Shown here: one piece after another, positions 56,462 to 64,000 of the stretch
How the letters are laid out: each line of letters opens with the position of its first letter
How positions within the stretch are numbered: position 1 is the stretch's first letter
From: Piscinibacter caeni
GTDB taxonomy: Bacteria; Pseudomonadota; Gammaproteobacteria; Burkholderiales; Burkholderiaceae_C
Reading direction: 5' to 3'
Assembly: GCA_003265685.1 (NCBI GenBank)
Contig: QJOU01000029.1
Location: 1-64,000 of the forward strand
DNA length: 64,000 nucleotides
Notes under the pieces: model-generated
Database searches by the model: none
The model's input: only the letters and a program-made list of their open reading frames with translations
Told to the model about the DNA's origin: nothing
Translations under genes and position numbers: made by a program

Positions 56462-58779
56462 TGGAACTGCACGACCTGATCCGCGCCGGCGGGCTGTCCG
56501 CCGCCCCCAGCCGCCGCCGCTTCCTGCAGGCCGCACCGCTCGCCGGCCTGGTGCTCGGCATCGGCCTGCCCGGCGTGGCGCTCGGCGCCGACGAACCGAA
56601 GAAGTACGGCGGCGACGCCATGCCCAACGGCCTGCGCGACAGCCCGAAGCTGTTCGTCGCGATCGCCCCCGACGGCACGGTCACGATCGTCGTGGCCCGC
56701 TCCGAGATGGGCCAGGGCGTGCGCACCAGCCTGCCGCGCATCGCCGCCGACGAACTGGAGGCCGACTACCAGCGCGTGCGCGTCGCCCAGGCGCCCGGCG
56801 ACGAGCCGAAATACGGCAACCAGGACACCGACGGCTCGCGCACCACGCGCCACTGGTTCGAGCCGCTGCGCCGCTGCGGCGCGGCCGCGCGCCAGATGCT
56901 CGAGCAGGCCGCGGCCGCGCAGTGGAAGGTGCCGCTGGCCGAGGTGCAGGCACGCAACCACGAGGTGGTGCACGGCCCGAGCGGCCGGCGCCTCGGCTAC
57001 GGCGCGCTCGCCGCCGCGGCGGCCCGGCTCGAGGTGCCGCCGCGTGAATCGCTCAGGCTGAAGGACCCGTCCGCCTTCCGCTACATCGGCAAGAACGACC
57101 CGGCGCTGACCGACGGGCCGGTGATCGTGAACGGCCAGTCGCAGTTCGGCATCGACACCCGGCTGCCGGGCATGCTGTACGCCGTCATCGCCCGGCCGCC
57201 GGTGCTCGGCGGCAAGCTCAAGGGCTTCGACGCGGCCGAGGCGCTCAAGGTGCCCGGCGTGGTGAAGGTGTTCGCGCTCGAAGGCACGCCACCGCCCTCG
57301 GAGTTCATGCCGGTGGGCGGCGTGGTGGTGGTGGGCCGCGACACCTGGGCCGCGATCAAGGGCCGCAACGCGCTGAAGATCGACTGGGACGACGGTCCGC
57401 ACGGCAGCTACGACTCCGAGGCCTTCCGCACCGAGCTCGAGGCCGCGGTGAAGAAACCCGGCGGCAAGGTGGTGCGCAACGAGGGTGATGCCTACGCCGC
57501 GCTGGCCGGCGCCGCCACGCGCTACGAGGCCGACTACTACGTGCCGCACTACGCCCACGCCACGATGGAGTGCCCGGCCGCGACGGCCCGCATCGTCGAC
57601 GGCGCCTGCGAGATCTGGGCGCCGAGCCAGTCGCCGCAGGCCGCGCGCGACCGCGTCGCCAAGCGCCTGGGCCTCGCGCCCGACAAGGTGACGGTGAACG
57701 TGACGCTGCTGGGCGGCGGCTTCGGCCGCAAGTCGAAGGCGGATTTCGTCGTCGAGGCGGCGCTGGTGTCCCGGGAGATGGACGGCAAGCCGGTCAAGCT
57801 GACCTGGACGCGCGAGGACGACCTGCACAACGACTACTTCCACACCGTCACCGCGCAGCACCTGGAGGCCGGGCTGGATGCCGGCGGCAAGGTGGTGGCC
57901 TGGCTGCACCGGGCCGCCGAGCCGACCATCGTCTCGATCTTCGCGCCCGACCCGAAGGTGCTGGCGGTGTTCGAGCTCGGCCTGGGGCTGACCGGCATGC
58001 CCTACCAGATCCCGAACGTGCGCATCGAGAACCCGGAGGCCGTGGCGCACACCCGCATCGGCTGGCTGCGCTCGGTGAACAACATCCAGCACGCGTTCGC
58101 GGCGCAGTCCTTCATCGCCGAGATCGCCGCGGCGCAGGGCAAGGACCACCGCGACTTCCTGCTCGCGCTGCTCGGGCCGGACCGCAAGCTCGACCCGGTC
58201 AAGCTCGGCGAGCCCTGGAACCACGGCGAATCGCCCGAGCGCTACCCGATCGACACCGGCCGGCTGCGCAAGGTGATCGAGCGCGTCACGCAGGAGGCCG
58301 GCTGGGGCCGCAAGCTGCCCGCCGGCCAGGGGCTGGGGCTGGCGGCGCACTACAGCTTCGTCAGCTACATGGCGGCGGTGGTGGAGGTGACGGTCACGCC
58401 GCGCGGCGAGGTGGTGGTGCCGCGGGTGGACATCGCGGTGGACTGCGGCACGACGATCAACCCCGACCGCGTGCGCTCGCAGCTCGAGGGTGCCTGCGTG
58501 ATGGGGCTGAGCCAGGCGATGGTCAGCGAGATCACCTTCAAGAACGGCCGCGCGCAGCAGGACAACTTCCACCAGTACGAGATCATGCGCATGAACGCCG
58601 CGCCGCGGCGCATCGTGGTGCACTTCGTCGACTCGGGCTCGTACGACGCGCCGCTGGGCGGCGTCGGCGAACCCGGCGTGCCGGTGATCGCCCCGGCGCT
58701 GATGAACGCGATCCACGCGGCGACGGGGCGGCGCATCCGCCGGCTGCCGCTGCGAGACCAGCTCTCGGCACCGGTCTGA
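56458..58779 (+). CDS. iorB: Isoquinoline 1-oxidoreductase-type molybdopterin subunit
   Basis: A 773-residue molybdenum hydroxylase large subunit with an N-terminal Tat signal ([27 protein letters not shown], about 18-45). Molybdopterin motifs include [63 protein letters not shown] and the C-terminal [19 protein letters not shown], whose Glu is the active-site base. Aldehydes or N-heterocycles are typical substrates. No FAD subunit is present, as expected for Ior types, which use a cytochrome acceptor; none is adjacent. Start at 56458 overlaps iorA. Confidence 0.92.
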   Translation: MMELHDLIRAGGLSAAPSRRRFLQAAPLAGLVLGIGLPGVALGADEPKKYGGDAMPNGLRDSPKLFVAIAPDGTVTIVVARSEMGQGVRTSLPRIAADELEADYQRVRVAQAPGDEPKYGNQDTDGSRTTRHWFEPLRRCGAAARQMLEQAAAAQWKVPLAEVQARNHEVVHGPSGRRLGYGALAAAAARLEVPPRESLRLKDPSAFRYIGKNDPALTDGPVIVNGQSQFGIDTRLPGMLYAVIARPPVLGGKLKGFDAAEALKVPGVVKVFALEGTPPPSEFMPVGGVVVVGRDTWAAIKGRNALKIDWDDGPHGSYDSEAFRTELEAAVKKPGGKVVRNEGDAYAALAGAATRYEADYYVPHYAHATMECPAATARIVDGACEIWAPSQSPQAARDRVAKRLGLAPDKVTVNVTLLGGGFGRKSKADFVVEAALVSREMDGKPVKLTWTREDDLHNDYFHTVTAQHLEAGLDAGGKVVAWLHRAAEPTIVSIFAPDPKVLAVFELGLGLTGMPYQIPNVRIENPEAVAHTRIGWLRSVNNIQHAFAAQSFIAEIAAAQGKDHRDFLLALLGPDRKLDPVKLGEPWNHGESPERYPIDTGRLRKVIERVTQEAGWGRKLPAGQGLGLAAHYSFVSYMAAVVEVTVTPRGEVVVPRVDIAVDCGTTINPDRVRSQLEGACVMGLSQAMVSEITFKNGRAQQDNFHQYEIMRMNAAPRRIVVHFVDSGSYDAPLGGVGEPGVPVIAPALMNAIHAATGRRIRRLPLRDQLSAPV

Positions 58780-58780
58780 C

Positions 58781-59029
58781 TCAGCGCGCCCGCGCCATCA
58801 CGACTAGGATCGCATCGACCTTCTGCGCCAGCACCGCCACGTCGTCGCGCAGTCCGTCGATGCCGTCCTGCAGCGGGTCGCCCTCGGGCGGCGCGGCGGC
58901 CGTCGTCGCGCCCTCGTCGGGCGCGGGCTGCAGGTCGGCGTGCAGCTGCTGCAGGCCCCAGCCGATCCAGGCCAGCGCGGCGAGCACGGCCAGGCGCCAC
59001 GCCCGATCGAACCATTTCTCGAAGTCCAT
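58781..59029 (-). CDS. Small single-pass membrane hypothetical protein
   Basis: An 82-residue protein beginning MDFEKWFDRAWRLAVLAALAWIGWGLQQLHADL. One transmembrane helix lies at about residues 12-27. It is followed by a Pro/Ala/acidic linker and a C-terminal amphipathic segment LQDGIDGLRDDVAVLAQKVDAILVVM that could be a coiled coil. It is convergent with iorB (1-base gap) and 32 bases downstream of the EamA gene. I recognise no family; the ATG and reading-frame composition make it plausible. Confidence 0.6.
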   Translation of the reverse strand: MDFEKWFDRAWRLAVLAALAWIGWGLQQLHADLQPAPDEGATTAAAPPEGDPLQDGIDGLRDDVAVLAQKVDAILVVMARAR

Positions 59030-59061
59030 GCACCGATCGTAAGCCGGCGCGGTCCCGGTCT

Positions 59062-59961
59062 TCAGCGCGGCCCGCGCGAGGCCGCCAGCAAGGCGGCGGC
59101 CATGAGCGCCATGCCCGCCCATTGCACGCCGTCCAGCCATCGGCCGCACACCAGCGCATCGAGCAGCACCGCCGTGGCCGGGTAGACGAACTGCAGGGTC
59201 GCCACCCGGCCGGCGGGCAGCCGCACGACGCCGGCGTACCACAGCACGTAGGCCAGCCCGGTGTGCACGACGCCGAGCCCGGCCAGCCAGCCCCAGGCCG
59301 CGGCGGCAGGCCAGCCGTTGGCGACCGGCCACCAGGCCAGCGCGAGCGTGCCGACGGCGCATTGCCACCAGGCCAGCGCCAGCGGGCCGGCCCCCTGCGC
59401 CCGGCGTGCGAACAGCACCACGCCGGCATAACAGACCGAGCTGGCCAGGCTCAGCACCACCCCGAACGCCGTGCCGCCCCCCGCGGTGGCCTCGCCCGGC
59501 GACGCCAGCCCCGAGACCAGCGCCAGCCCGAGCAGGGCCACTGCGGCGGCGAGGCCCTGTCGCATCGACACCCGCTCGCCCAGGAACAGCACGCCGATCA
59601 CCATCACCCAGAACGGCTGCACGTGCACCACCACGGTCGCCACGCCGATGCCGGCGCTCGCCAGGCCGGCGAAGAACAGCGCCCAGCTCGCCACCATCAG
59701 CGCGCCGGCGGCCAAGGCCGCGGCGAGCGTGCGGGCCGGCAGGCGCAGTTCGCCGGCCCGGCGCGTGGCCAGCATCCAGGCGCTCAGCGCGAGCAGGCCG
59801 AACAGGCAGCGGAACCACACCGCCGTCAGCGGATGGGCCCCGGCGCGCTCCAGGAACAGGCCAATGCTGCCGAGCAGCACGCCGGCCGAGCCCAGCAGCA
59901 GCGCCCCCTGCTGCGGGCGTGCCGGCGGCGACAGGGCGGAGGCGGCGGTGGCGGTGGACAT
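59062..59961 (-). CDS. EamA family (DMT) transporter
   Basis: A 299-residue inner-membrane protein with ten predicted helices. The first helix is GALLLGSAGVLLGSIGLFLERAGAHPLTAVWFRCLFG, and each repeat ends in the EamA pattern (VMVIGVLFLGERVSMRQ; LDALVCGRWLDGVQWAGMALM). It is a likely amino-acid or metabolite exporter. It is divergent from a LysR-type gene with an inverted-repeat operator in the 87-base spacer, the standard arrangement for a regulated exporter. Confidence 0.9.
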   Translation of the reverse strand: MSTATAASALSPPARPQQGALLLGSAGVLLGSIGLFLERAGAHPLTAVWFRCLFGLLALSAWMLATRRAGELRLPARTLAAALAAGALMVASWALFFAGLASAGIGVATVVVHVQPFWVMVIGVLFLGERVSMRQGLAAAVALLGLALVSGLASPGEATAGGGTAFGVVLSLASSVCYAGVVLFARRAQGAGPLALAWWQCAVGTLALAWWPVANGWPAAAAWGWLAGLGVVHTGLAYVLWYAGVVRLPAGRVATLQFVYPATAVLLDALVCGRWLDGVQWAGMALMAAALLAASRGPR

Positions 59962-60017
59962 GCCGGCATGCTCGGCCTCGACGCCAGCCCCGTAAAGCGG
60001 ATAGATTGACGCTTTAT

Positions 60018-60034
60018 CATTCGTTTATCGAATG
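60018..60034. promoter_or_regulatory. LysR-type operator (T-N11-A dyad)
   Basis: CATTCG-TTTAT-CGAATG is a perfect 6-bp dyad around 5 bases, containing the T-N11-A core ATTCG-N5-CGAAT. It sits 14 bases before the lysR start and 57 bases upstream of the EamA gene start. TTTATC also repeats nearby (60013-60018 and 60024-60029). Confidence 0.65.
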
Positions 60035-60048
60035 CTGTTGCCGGCCCC

Positions 60049-60909
60049 ATGCCCTCCTCCGACCTGCAGCTCGACTGGCTGCGCGCCTTCGTCGCCGTGG
60101 TCGACAGCGGCTCGCTGACCGCCGCCGCCCCGGCGGTGCACCGCTCGCAGTCGGCCGTCAGCATGCAGATCCGCAAGCTCGAGGAGGCCGTCGGCCGGCC
60201 GGTGCTCTCGCGCGGGCCGCGCCACCTCGATCTCACCGACACCGGGCGCGAACTGCTGCCGCACGCGCGCCGGCTGCTGGCCGACCATGCCGAGGCGCTG
60301 CAGGCGATCTCGGGCCGGGCGCTGTCGGGGCGGGTGCGGCTGGGCGTGCCCGACGACTACGCGGCGCGTTACCTCACCCCGGTGCTGAAGAGCTTCGCGG
60401 CGCGCCACGCCGGCGTCGAGATCGAGCTGGATTGCGAGCAGTCCACGGTGCTGGTGCCGCGGGTGCAGCGCGACGAACTGGACCTGGCGCTGGTCTCGCG
60501 CCCGCGCGCGAACCTCGGCACCCTGCTGTTCGAGGAGCCGCTGGTGTGGGTCGGCGCGTCGGCCTTCGAGGCCTGGCGGCGCGAGCCGCTGCCGGTGGCG
60601 ATGTACGAGGCCGGCTCGCTGGCGCGGCGCGACGCGGCGCAGGCCCTGGCGGCGCTCGGCCGGCCCTACCGCGTCGTCTACAACAGCTCCAGCCTGGCCG
60701 GCCAGCTGGCCGCGGTGGAGAGCGGGCTCGCGGTGGCGGTGCTGACGCGCTGCAGCGTGCCGCCCGGGCTGGAGGTGCTGGGCGAGCGCCACGGCCTGCC
60801 GCCGCTCGGCCGCATGGAGGTGGCCGTGCTGCGCAGCAAGGCCTCGCGGCGCAACCCGGCGGTCGATGCGCTGCACGCGCTGGTCGTGCAGACACTGGCC
60901 CGGCGCTGA
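60049..60909 (+). CDS. LysR family transcriptional regulator
   Basis: A 286-residue LTTR. The winged helix is LDWLRAFVAVVDSGSLTAAAPAVHRSQSAVSMQIRKLEEAVG (about residues 8-49), followed by a linker helix and a periplasmic-binding-fold effector domain (VRLGVPDDYAARYLTPVLKSFAARH). It is divergent from the EamA transporter, so it most likely controls that gene and itself through the dyad at 60018. The effector is unknown. Confidence 0.93.
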   Translation: MPSSDLQLDWLRAFVAVVDSGSLTAAAPAVHRSQSAVSMQIRKLEEAVGRPVLSRGPRHLDLTDTGRELLPHARRLLADHAEALQAISGRALSGRVRLGVPDDYAARYLTPVLKSFAARHAGVEIELDCEQSTVLVPRVQRDELDLALVSRPRANLGTLLFEEPLVWVGASAFEAWRREPLPVAMYEAGSLARRDAAQALAALGRPYRVVYNSSSLAGQLAAVESGLAVAVLTRCSVPPGLEVLGERHGLPPLGRMEVAVLRSKASRRNPAVDALHALVVQTLARR

Positions 60910-60931
60910 GTGCCGGGCCGCGCCGGCGCGC

Positions 60932-63900
60932 TCAGGCGCCGAACACGTAGTCCGCCAGTGTCGTGCTCGCCGTGCCGCCCAACGTGGCCACCAGCGTCAG
61001 CTCGCTGGCCGAAACATGGTTGTCCGGGGCGCTGGAGCTGAACCGGTACAGCGCGGTGTCGGTGCCGTTGTCGACCACGAACATCGCCGTCGCGCCGAAG
61101 AAGTAGTTGCCGACGGCGTTGCCGATCGCCGTGGCAGCGGATGCGGCGGTGATGGCCCCGGCGATGTCGGAACTGACGATCACCAGCTCCGCCGTGGAGG
61201 AGAAGCCGCCCGGCCCGGCCGCGACCACCCCGCCCTCGACGCTGGTGTCGCCGTCGCCGATGCGCAGCCCGGACTGGCTGATGCGCATGCGGTCGGTGCC
61301 GCTGGCGAAGTCGGTGACCGTATCGGCGCCGACCAGGCTGTTGAAGACGAAGGTGTCGATGCCACCGGCGCCGGACAGCGTGTCGCCGCCGGCGCCGCCG
61401 GTCAGCGTGTTCGCCCCGGCATTGCCGCTCAGTGCATCGGCGCCGGCCCCGCCGACGGCATTCTCGATCGAGATGAGCGAATCGCTGCCGCCCGCGCCGG
61501 TGGCCAGGCCGGTGGCGAGATTGACGGTCACCGAGGCAGTCATCGCCGCATAGCTGACCGTGTCGGTGCCGCCGCTGCCATTGAGCACGTTGGCGCCGGT
61601 ATTGCCGGTCAGCAGGTTGGACTGCGCGTTGCCGGTGCCGTTGATGTTGCCGCTGCCGGTCAGCGTCAGGTTCTCCACCTGGTCGGCCAGCGTCCAGTTG
61701 ATGCCCGCCAGCACCGTGTCGGTGCCGCTGCCGGCGGCTTCGATCGTGCGGTCGAGCGCATCCTGCACGACGTAGGTGTCGTTGCCGGCGCCGCCGCGCA
61801 TCGTGTCCGCGCCCAGGCCGCCGTCGATCACGTTCGCGCCGCCGCTGCCGGTCAGCAGGTCGGCAAACGCGCTGCCGGTCAGGTTCTCGAACTGCCGCAC
61901 GGTGTCGGTGCCTGCGCCTCCGGTGGCCTGGGCTGCCGTCGTGGCCAGGCTCACGGTGACGGCGCCGCCGGCACGCGCGTAGCTGAGCGTGTCGGAGCCG
62001 TCGCCGCCGTCGAGCACGTTGTTGCCGGCGTTGCCGTGCAGGGTGTCGGCGCGGCCGCTGCCGGTCAGGTTCTCGATCGAGATCAGCGTGTCGACACCGG
62101 CGCCGCCGGTGCTCTGCGGGCCGGTCTTGTCCAGGCCCACCTTGACGCCGGCCAGAGACCCGGCATAGCTCGCGGTGTCGACGCCGCCGGCGCCGTTGAG
62201 CACGTTGTTGCCGCGGTTGCCGGTCAGCACGTTGGCGGCGGCATTGCCGGTGGCATTCAGGTTCGCCGCGCCGAGCAGCGTGAGGTTCTCCAGTTCGGCG
62301 CCCAGCGTCCAGCTGACGCTGCTGCGCACGGTGTCCGTGCCCCCGCCGGCCTCCTCGACGATGTGGTCGCCGCTGCTGTCCACGGTGTACAGGTCGTTGC
62401 CCCCGGCACCGATCAGCAGGTCGTTGCCGGCGCCGCCGTCGAGTCGGTTCACCGCGGCGTTGCCCAGCAGGGTGTCGCCGAAGGCACTGCCGATCAGGTG
62501 CTCGATCGACACCAGCGTGTCGACACCCGCCCCGCCGGTGTCCTGCGCCTCGCCGTTGTCCAGGTCGACGACGACGGCTTGCGCCGCCCCCGCGTACGAG
62601 GCCGTGTCGGCGCCCCCCTGCCCGTCGAGCCGGTTGTTGCCGGCATTGCCGCTCAGCACGTTGGCGCCGCCGTTGCCGGTGGCATCGATCGAGGCGCTGC
62701 CGGTCAGCTCGAGGTTCTCGACGTTGTCGGCCAGACTCAGGCTGATCGAACTGCGCACCGTGTCCACACCCGCGCCGGCCTCCTCGAAGATCACGTCGGT
62801 GCTGCGCTGGACCTGGTACACGTCGTTGCCGGCGCCGCCGGCGAGCGTGGCGCCGAACAGCGGGTTCGAGACGGTGTAGACCTGCACGCTGTTCGTTGGG
62901 TCTTCGGGCAGCAGGGTGCGCGAGGGCGAGGTGAAGGTGATCGACGACCCGTCGGCCGAGAACACCGGGTGCCAGGTGAAGGTCATGATGGTCGGTACGC
63001 CGCCGCTGCCGTCCGGCGCCACGCCCAGGCGCTCGATCGCGCCGGTGTGCAGGTCCTTCACGAACACGTCGTACCAGCCGTTGTGGTCGTCATCGACCAG
63101 GTTGTTGGCCACGCTGTAGAAGGCGACGTAGCGGCCGTCCGCGGAGAGGGTCGCGCTGCCCGAGAAGCCGGACGCGCGCGTGCCGTCGGCGCGCTGCGAG
63201 ACCAGCGTGACCGCGCCGGTGCCCAGGTCCTTCACGAAGACATCGGTGTTGCCGTTGGTGTCGCCGGCGACCAGGTTGGTCGCGCTGCTCTCGAAGCAGA
63301 CGTAGCGGCCATCGGCGGACAGCGAAGCGTTGATGCTGCCGCCGTTGGCCTGCGTGCCCGCGGCGTCGGTCGACACGCGCTGCAGCGAGCCGGTGGCCAG
63401 GTTGCGCAAGAAGATGTCGGAAGTGCCGTTGGTGTCGCCCGTGGCCAGGTTGGTCGCGGCACTGTCGAAGGCCACCACCCGGCCGTCGGCCGAGATCGCG
63501 GCGTTGCCGGACGCCGCGTCTCCCACGCCGGCGCCGGTGCGCGACAGCAGCGTGGTGCTGCCGGTCTGCAGGTCCTTCAGGAACACGTCGTTGGTGACGT
63601 TCCCGTCGCCGGCCACCAGGTTGCTCGCGCTGCTGGTGAACAGCACGAAGCGGCCGTCGGCCGAGATCGTCGCGTCGGTCGCGCCGTTGTTCGCCTCCTC
63701 GCCGGCCGAGCCGGTCGACGCTCGCATGGTCTGCCCGGTCTGCAGGTCCTTGACGAAGACATCCTGCAGCCCGTTCGTGTCGCCGCCCACCAGGTTGCTC
63801 GCCGTGCTCTGGAACACCACGTAGCGGCCGTTCATCGACAGGCTGGCGTCGCTGGAGCTGCTGTTGGCCTCGGCGCCGGCGCCGTTGGTCGAGACGCGTG

Positions 63901-64000
63901 TGGTCTGCCCGGTGACCAGGTCCTTGACGAAGATGTCGGTGCTGGTGTTGGTGTCCGAGCCGACCAGGTTGTTGGCGAACGAGGTGAACGCGACCAGCCG
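60932..64000 (-). CDS. Large RTX protein with TolB-like propeller repeats (5' end beyond window)
   Basis: At least 1022 residues; the frame is open to the window edge. The visible N-terminal third (about 62900-64000) has six repeats of the type SADGRYVAFxSxATNLVAGDTNGxxDVFVKDLxTG, about 57 residues each, resembling TolB/PD40 beta-propeller blades. Then several blocks alternate GGxGxDxxx calcium-binding nonapeptides with VENLxLxGSxxINxTGN segments. It ends in a glycine-poor C-terminal domain finishing TTLADYVFGA, the kind of uncleaved C-terminal signal used by type I secretion. It is likely a secreted adhesin or matrix protein. No HlyB/D/TolC-type secretion genes are in the window. Confidence 0.88.
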   Translation of the reverse strand, partial: RLVAFTSFANNLVGSDTNTSTDIFVKDLVTGQTTRVSTNGAGAEANSSSSDASLSMNGRYVVFQSTASNLVGGDTNGLQDVFVKDLQTGQTMRASTGSAGEEANNGATDATISADGRFVLFTSSASNLVAGDGNVTNDVFLKDLQTGSTTLLSRTGAGVGDAASGNAAISADGRVVAFDSAATNLATGDTNGTSDIFLRNLATGSLQRVSTDAAGTQANGGSINASLSADGRYVCFESSATNLVAGDTNGNTDVFVKDLGTGAVTLVSQRADGTRASGFSGSATLSADGRYVAFYSVANNLVDDDHNGWYDVFVKDLHTGAIERLGVAPDGSGGVPTIMTFTWHPVFSADGSSITFTSPSRTLLPEDPTNSVQVYTVSNPLFGATLAGGAGNDVYQVQRSTDVIFEEAGAGVDTVRSSISLSLADNVENLELTGSASIDATGNGGANVLSGNAGNNRLDGQGGADTASYAGAAQAVVVDLDNGEAQDTGGAGVDTLVSIEHLIGSAFGDTLLGNAAVNRLDGGAGNDLLIGAGGNDLYTVDSSGDHIVEEAGGGTDTVRSSVSWTLGAELENLTLLGAANLNATGNAAANVLTGNRGNNVLNGAGGVDTASYAGSLAGVKVGLDKTGPQSTGGAGVDTLISIENLTGSGRADTLHGNAGNNVLDGGDGSDTLSYARAGGAVTVSLATTAAQATGGAGTDTVRQFENLTGSAFADLLTGSGGANVIDGGLGADTMRGGAGNDTYVVQDALDRTIEAAGSGTDTVLAGINWTLADQVENLTLTGSGNINGTGNAQSNLLTGNTGANVLNGSGGTDTVSYAAMTASVTVNLATGLATGAGGSDSLISIENAVGGAGADALSGNAGANTLTGGAGGDTLSGAGGIDTFVFNSLVGADTVTDFASGTDRMRISQSGLRIGDGDTSVEGGVVAAGPGGFSSTAELVIVSSDIAGAITAASAATAIGNAVGNYFFGATAMFVVDNGTDTALYRFSSSAPDNHVSASELTLVATLGGTASTTLADYVFGA
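63131..64000 (-). repeat. Tandem propeller repeat, period 171-174 bp
   Basis: The DNA motif at the GRYVAF position (GCGGCC on the plus strand, or a close variant) recurs at 63131, 63305, 63479, 63650 and 63824, spacings of 174, 174, 171 and 174 bp. This equals 57-58 codons per unit. The repeat continues off the window. It is diverged at base level, so it is an old coding repeat, not a recent array. Confidence 0.85.

Noticed and set aside
61000-64000. Repetitive DNA that could look like a CRISPR or satellite array
   Set aside because: The periodicity equals whole codons of RTX and propeller repeats within one open frame. The units are diverged and there are no unique spacers.

Overview
The window is a gene-dense, very GC-rich (about 70% by eye) bacterial chromosome segment. 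Family content suggests a betaproteobacterium of the order Burkholderiales, possibly near Rubrivivax, Leptothrix or Ideonella. The evidence is the EarP/EF-P Arg32 pair, fused MnmC, ScoAB next to a PAS-LuxR regulator, the DUF2868/DUF3482 pair, a DUF3138 porin-like protein and IorAB. I saw no rRNA, tRNA, CRISPR array, prophage or insertion sequence, and no gene-free stretch over 300 bases. Gene starts are often GTG, and many neighbours overlap by 4 bases, which implies translational coupling.

Layout. 0-9 kb is housekeeping: a partial lipoprotein, UvrC, EarP with EF-P, a DUF3445 haem protein with MnmC, RpiA and PyrD. 8.6-11 kb holds ketone-body CoA transferase genes scoBA, divergent from a PAS-LuxR regulator across a palindromic operator, then a GYD protein. 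11-16 kb is a minus-strand signalling operon: TonB-dependent receptor, YfiR-like periplasmic protein, CHASE8-like hybrid histidine kinase. 16-24 kb has a flavin amine oxidase, a thioesterase/YceH/SDR group, ETF-ubiquinone oxidoreductase and the DUF2868/GTPase pair. 23.8-32 kb has an M48 protease, a MepK-like endopeptidase facing an LdtD-like L,D-transpeptidase, an ECHDC3-like crotonase, an acyl-CoA synthetase, MetY and a CoA-binding protein. 32-35.6 kb has a membrane-anchored TIR protein, isocitrate lyase and a glutamine amidotransferase.

35.6-54.8 kb is a large polyamine locus. It holds an agmatinase-type ureohydrolase, an Lrp regulator, an omega-aminotransferase, PuuB, PuuD, PuuA, SpuC, the putrescine ABC transporter PotFGHI behind a strong sigma-54 promoter match, a DUF3138 outer-membrane protein, PuuC, GabT, a second glutamine-synthetase-like enzyme and a DMT-family permease. 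Together these can import putrescine and convert it to succinate semialdehyde or succinate by both the glutamylated and the direct transaminase routes.

54.8-64 kb has DusA, the Tat-exported molybdenum hydroxylase IorAB, an EamA transporter divergent from a LysR regulator, and the 3' part of a large RTX protein that combines TolB-like propeller repeats with calcium-binding repeats and runs off the window.

The best candidates for something under-described are the receptor/YfiR/CHASE8-kinase operon, the DUF3138 protein inside the polyamine cluster, and the TIR protein with a conserved NADase-type glutamate on a membrane anchor.
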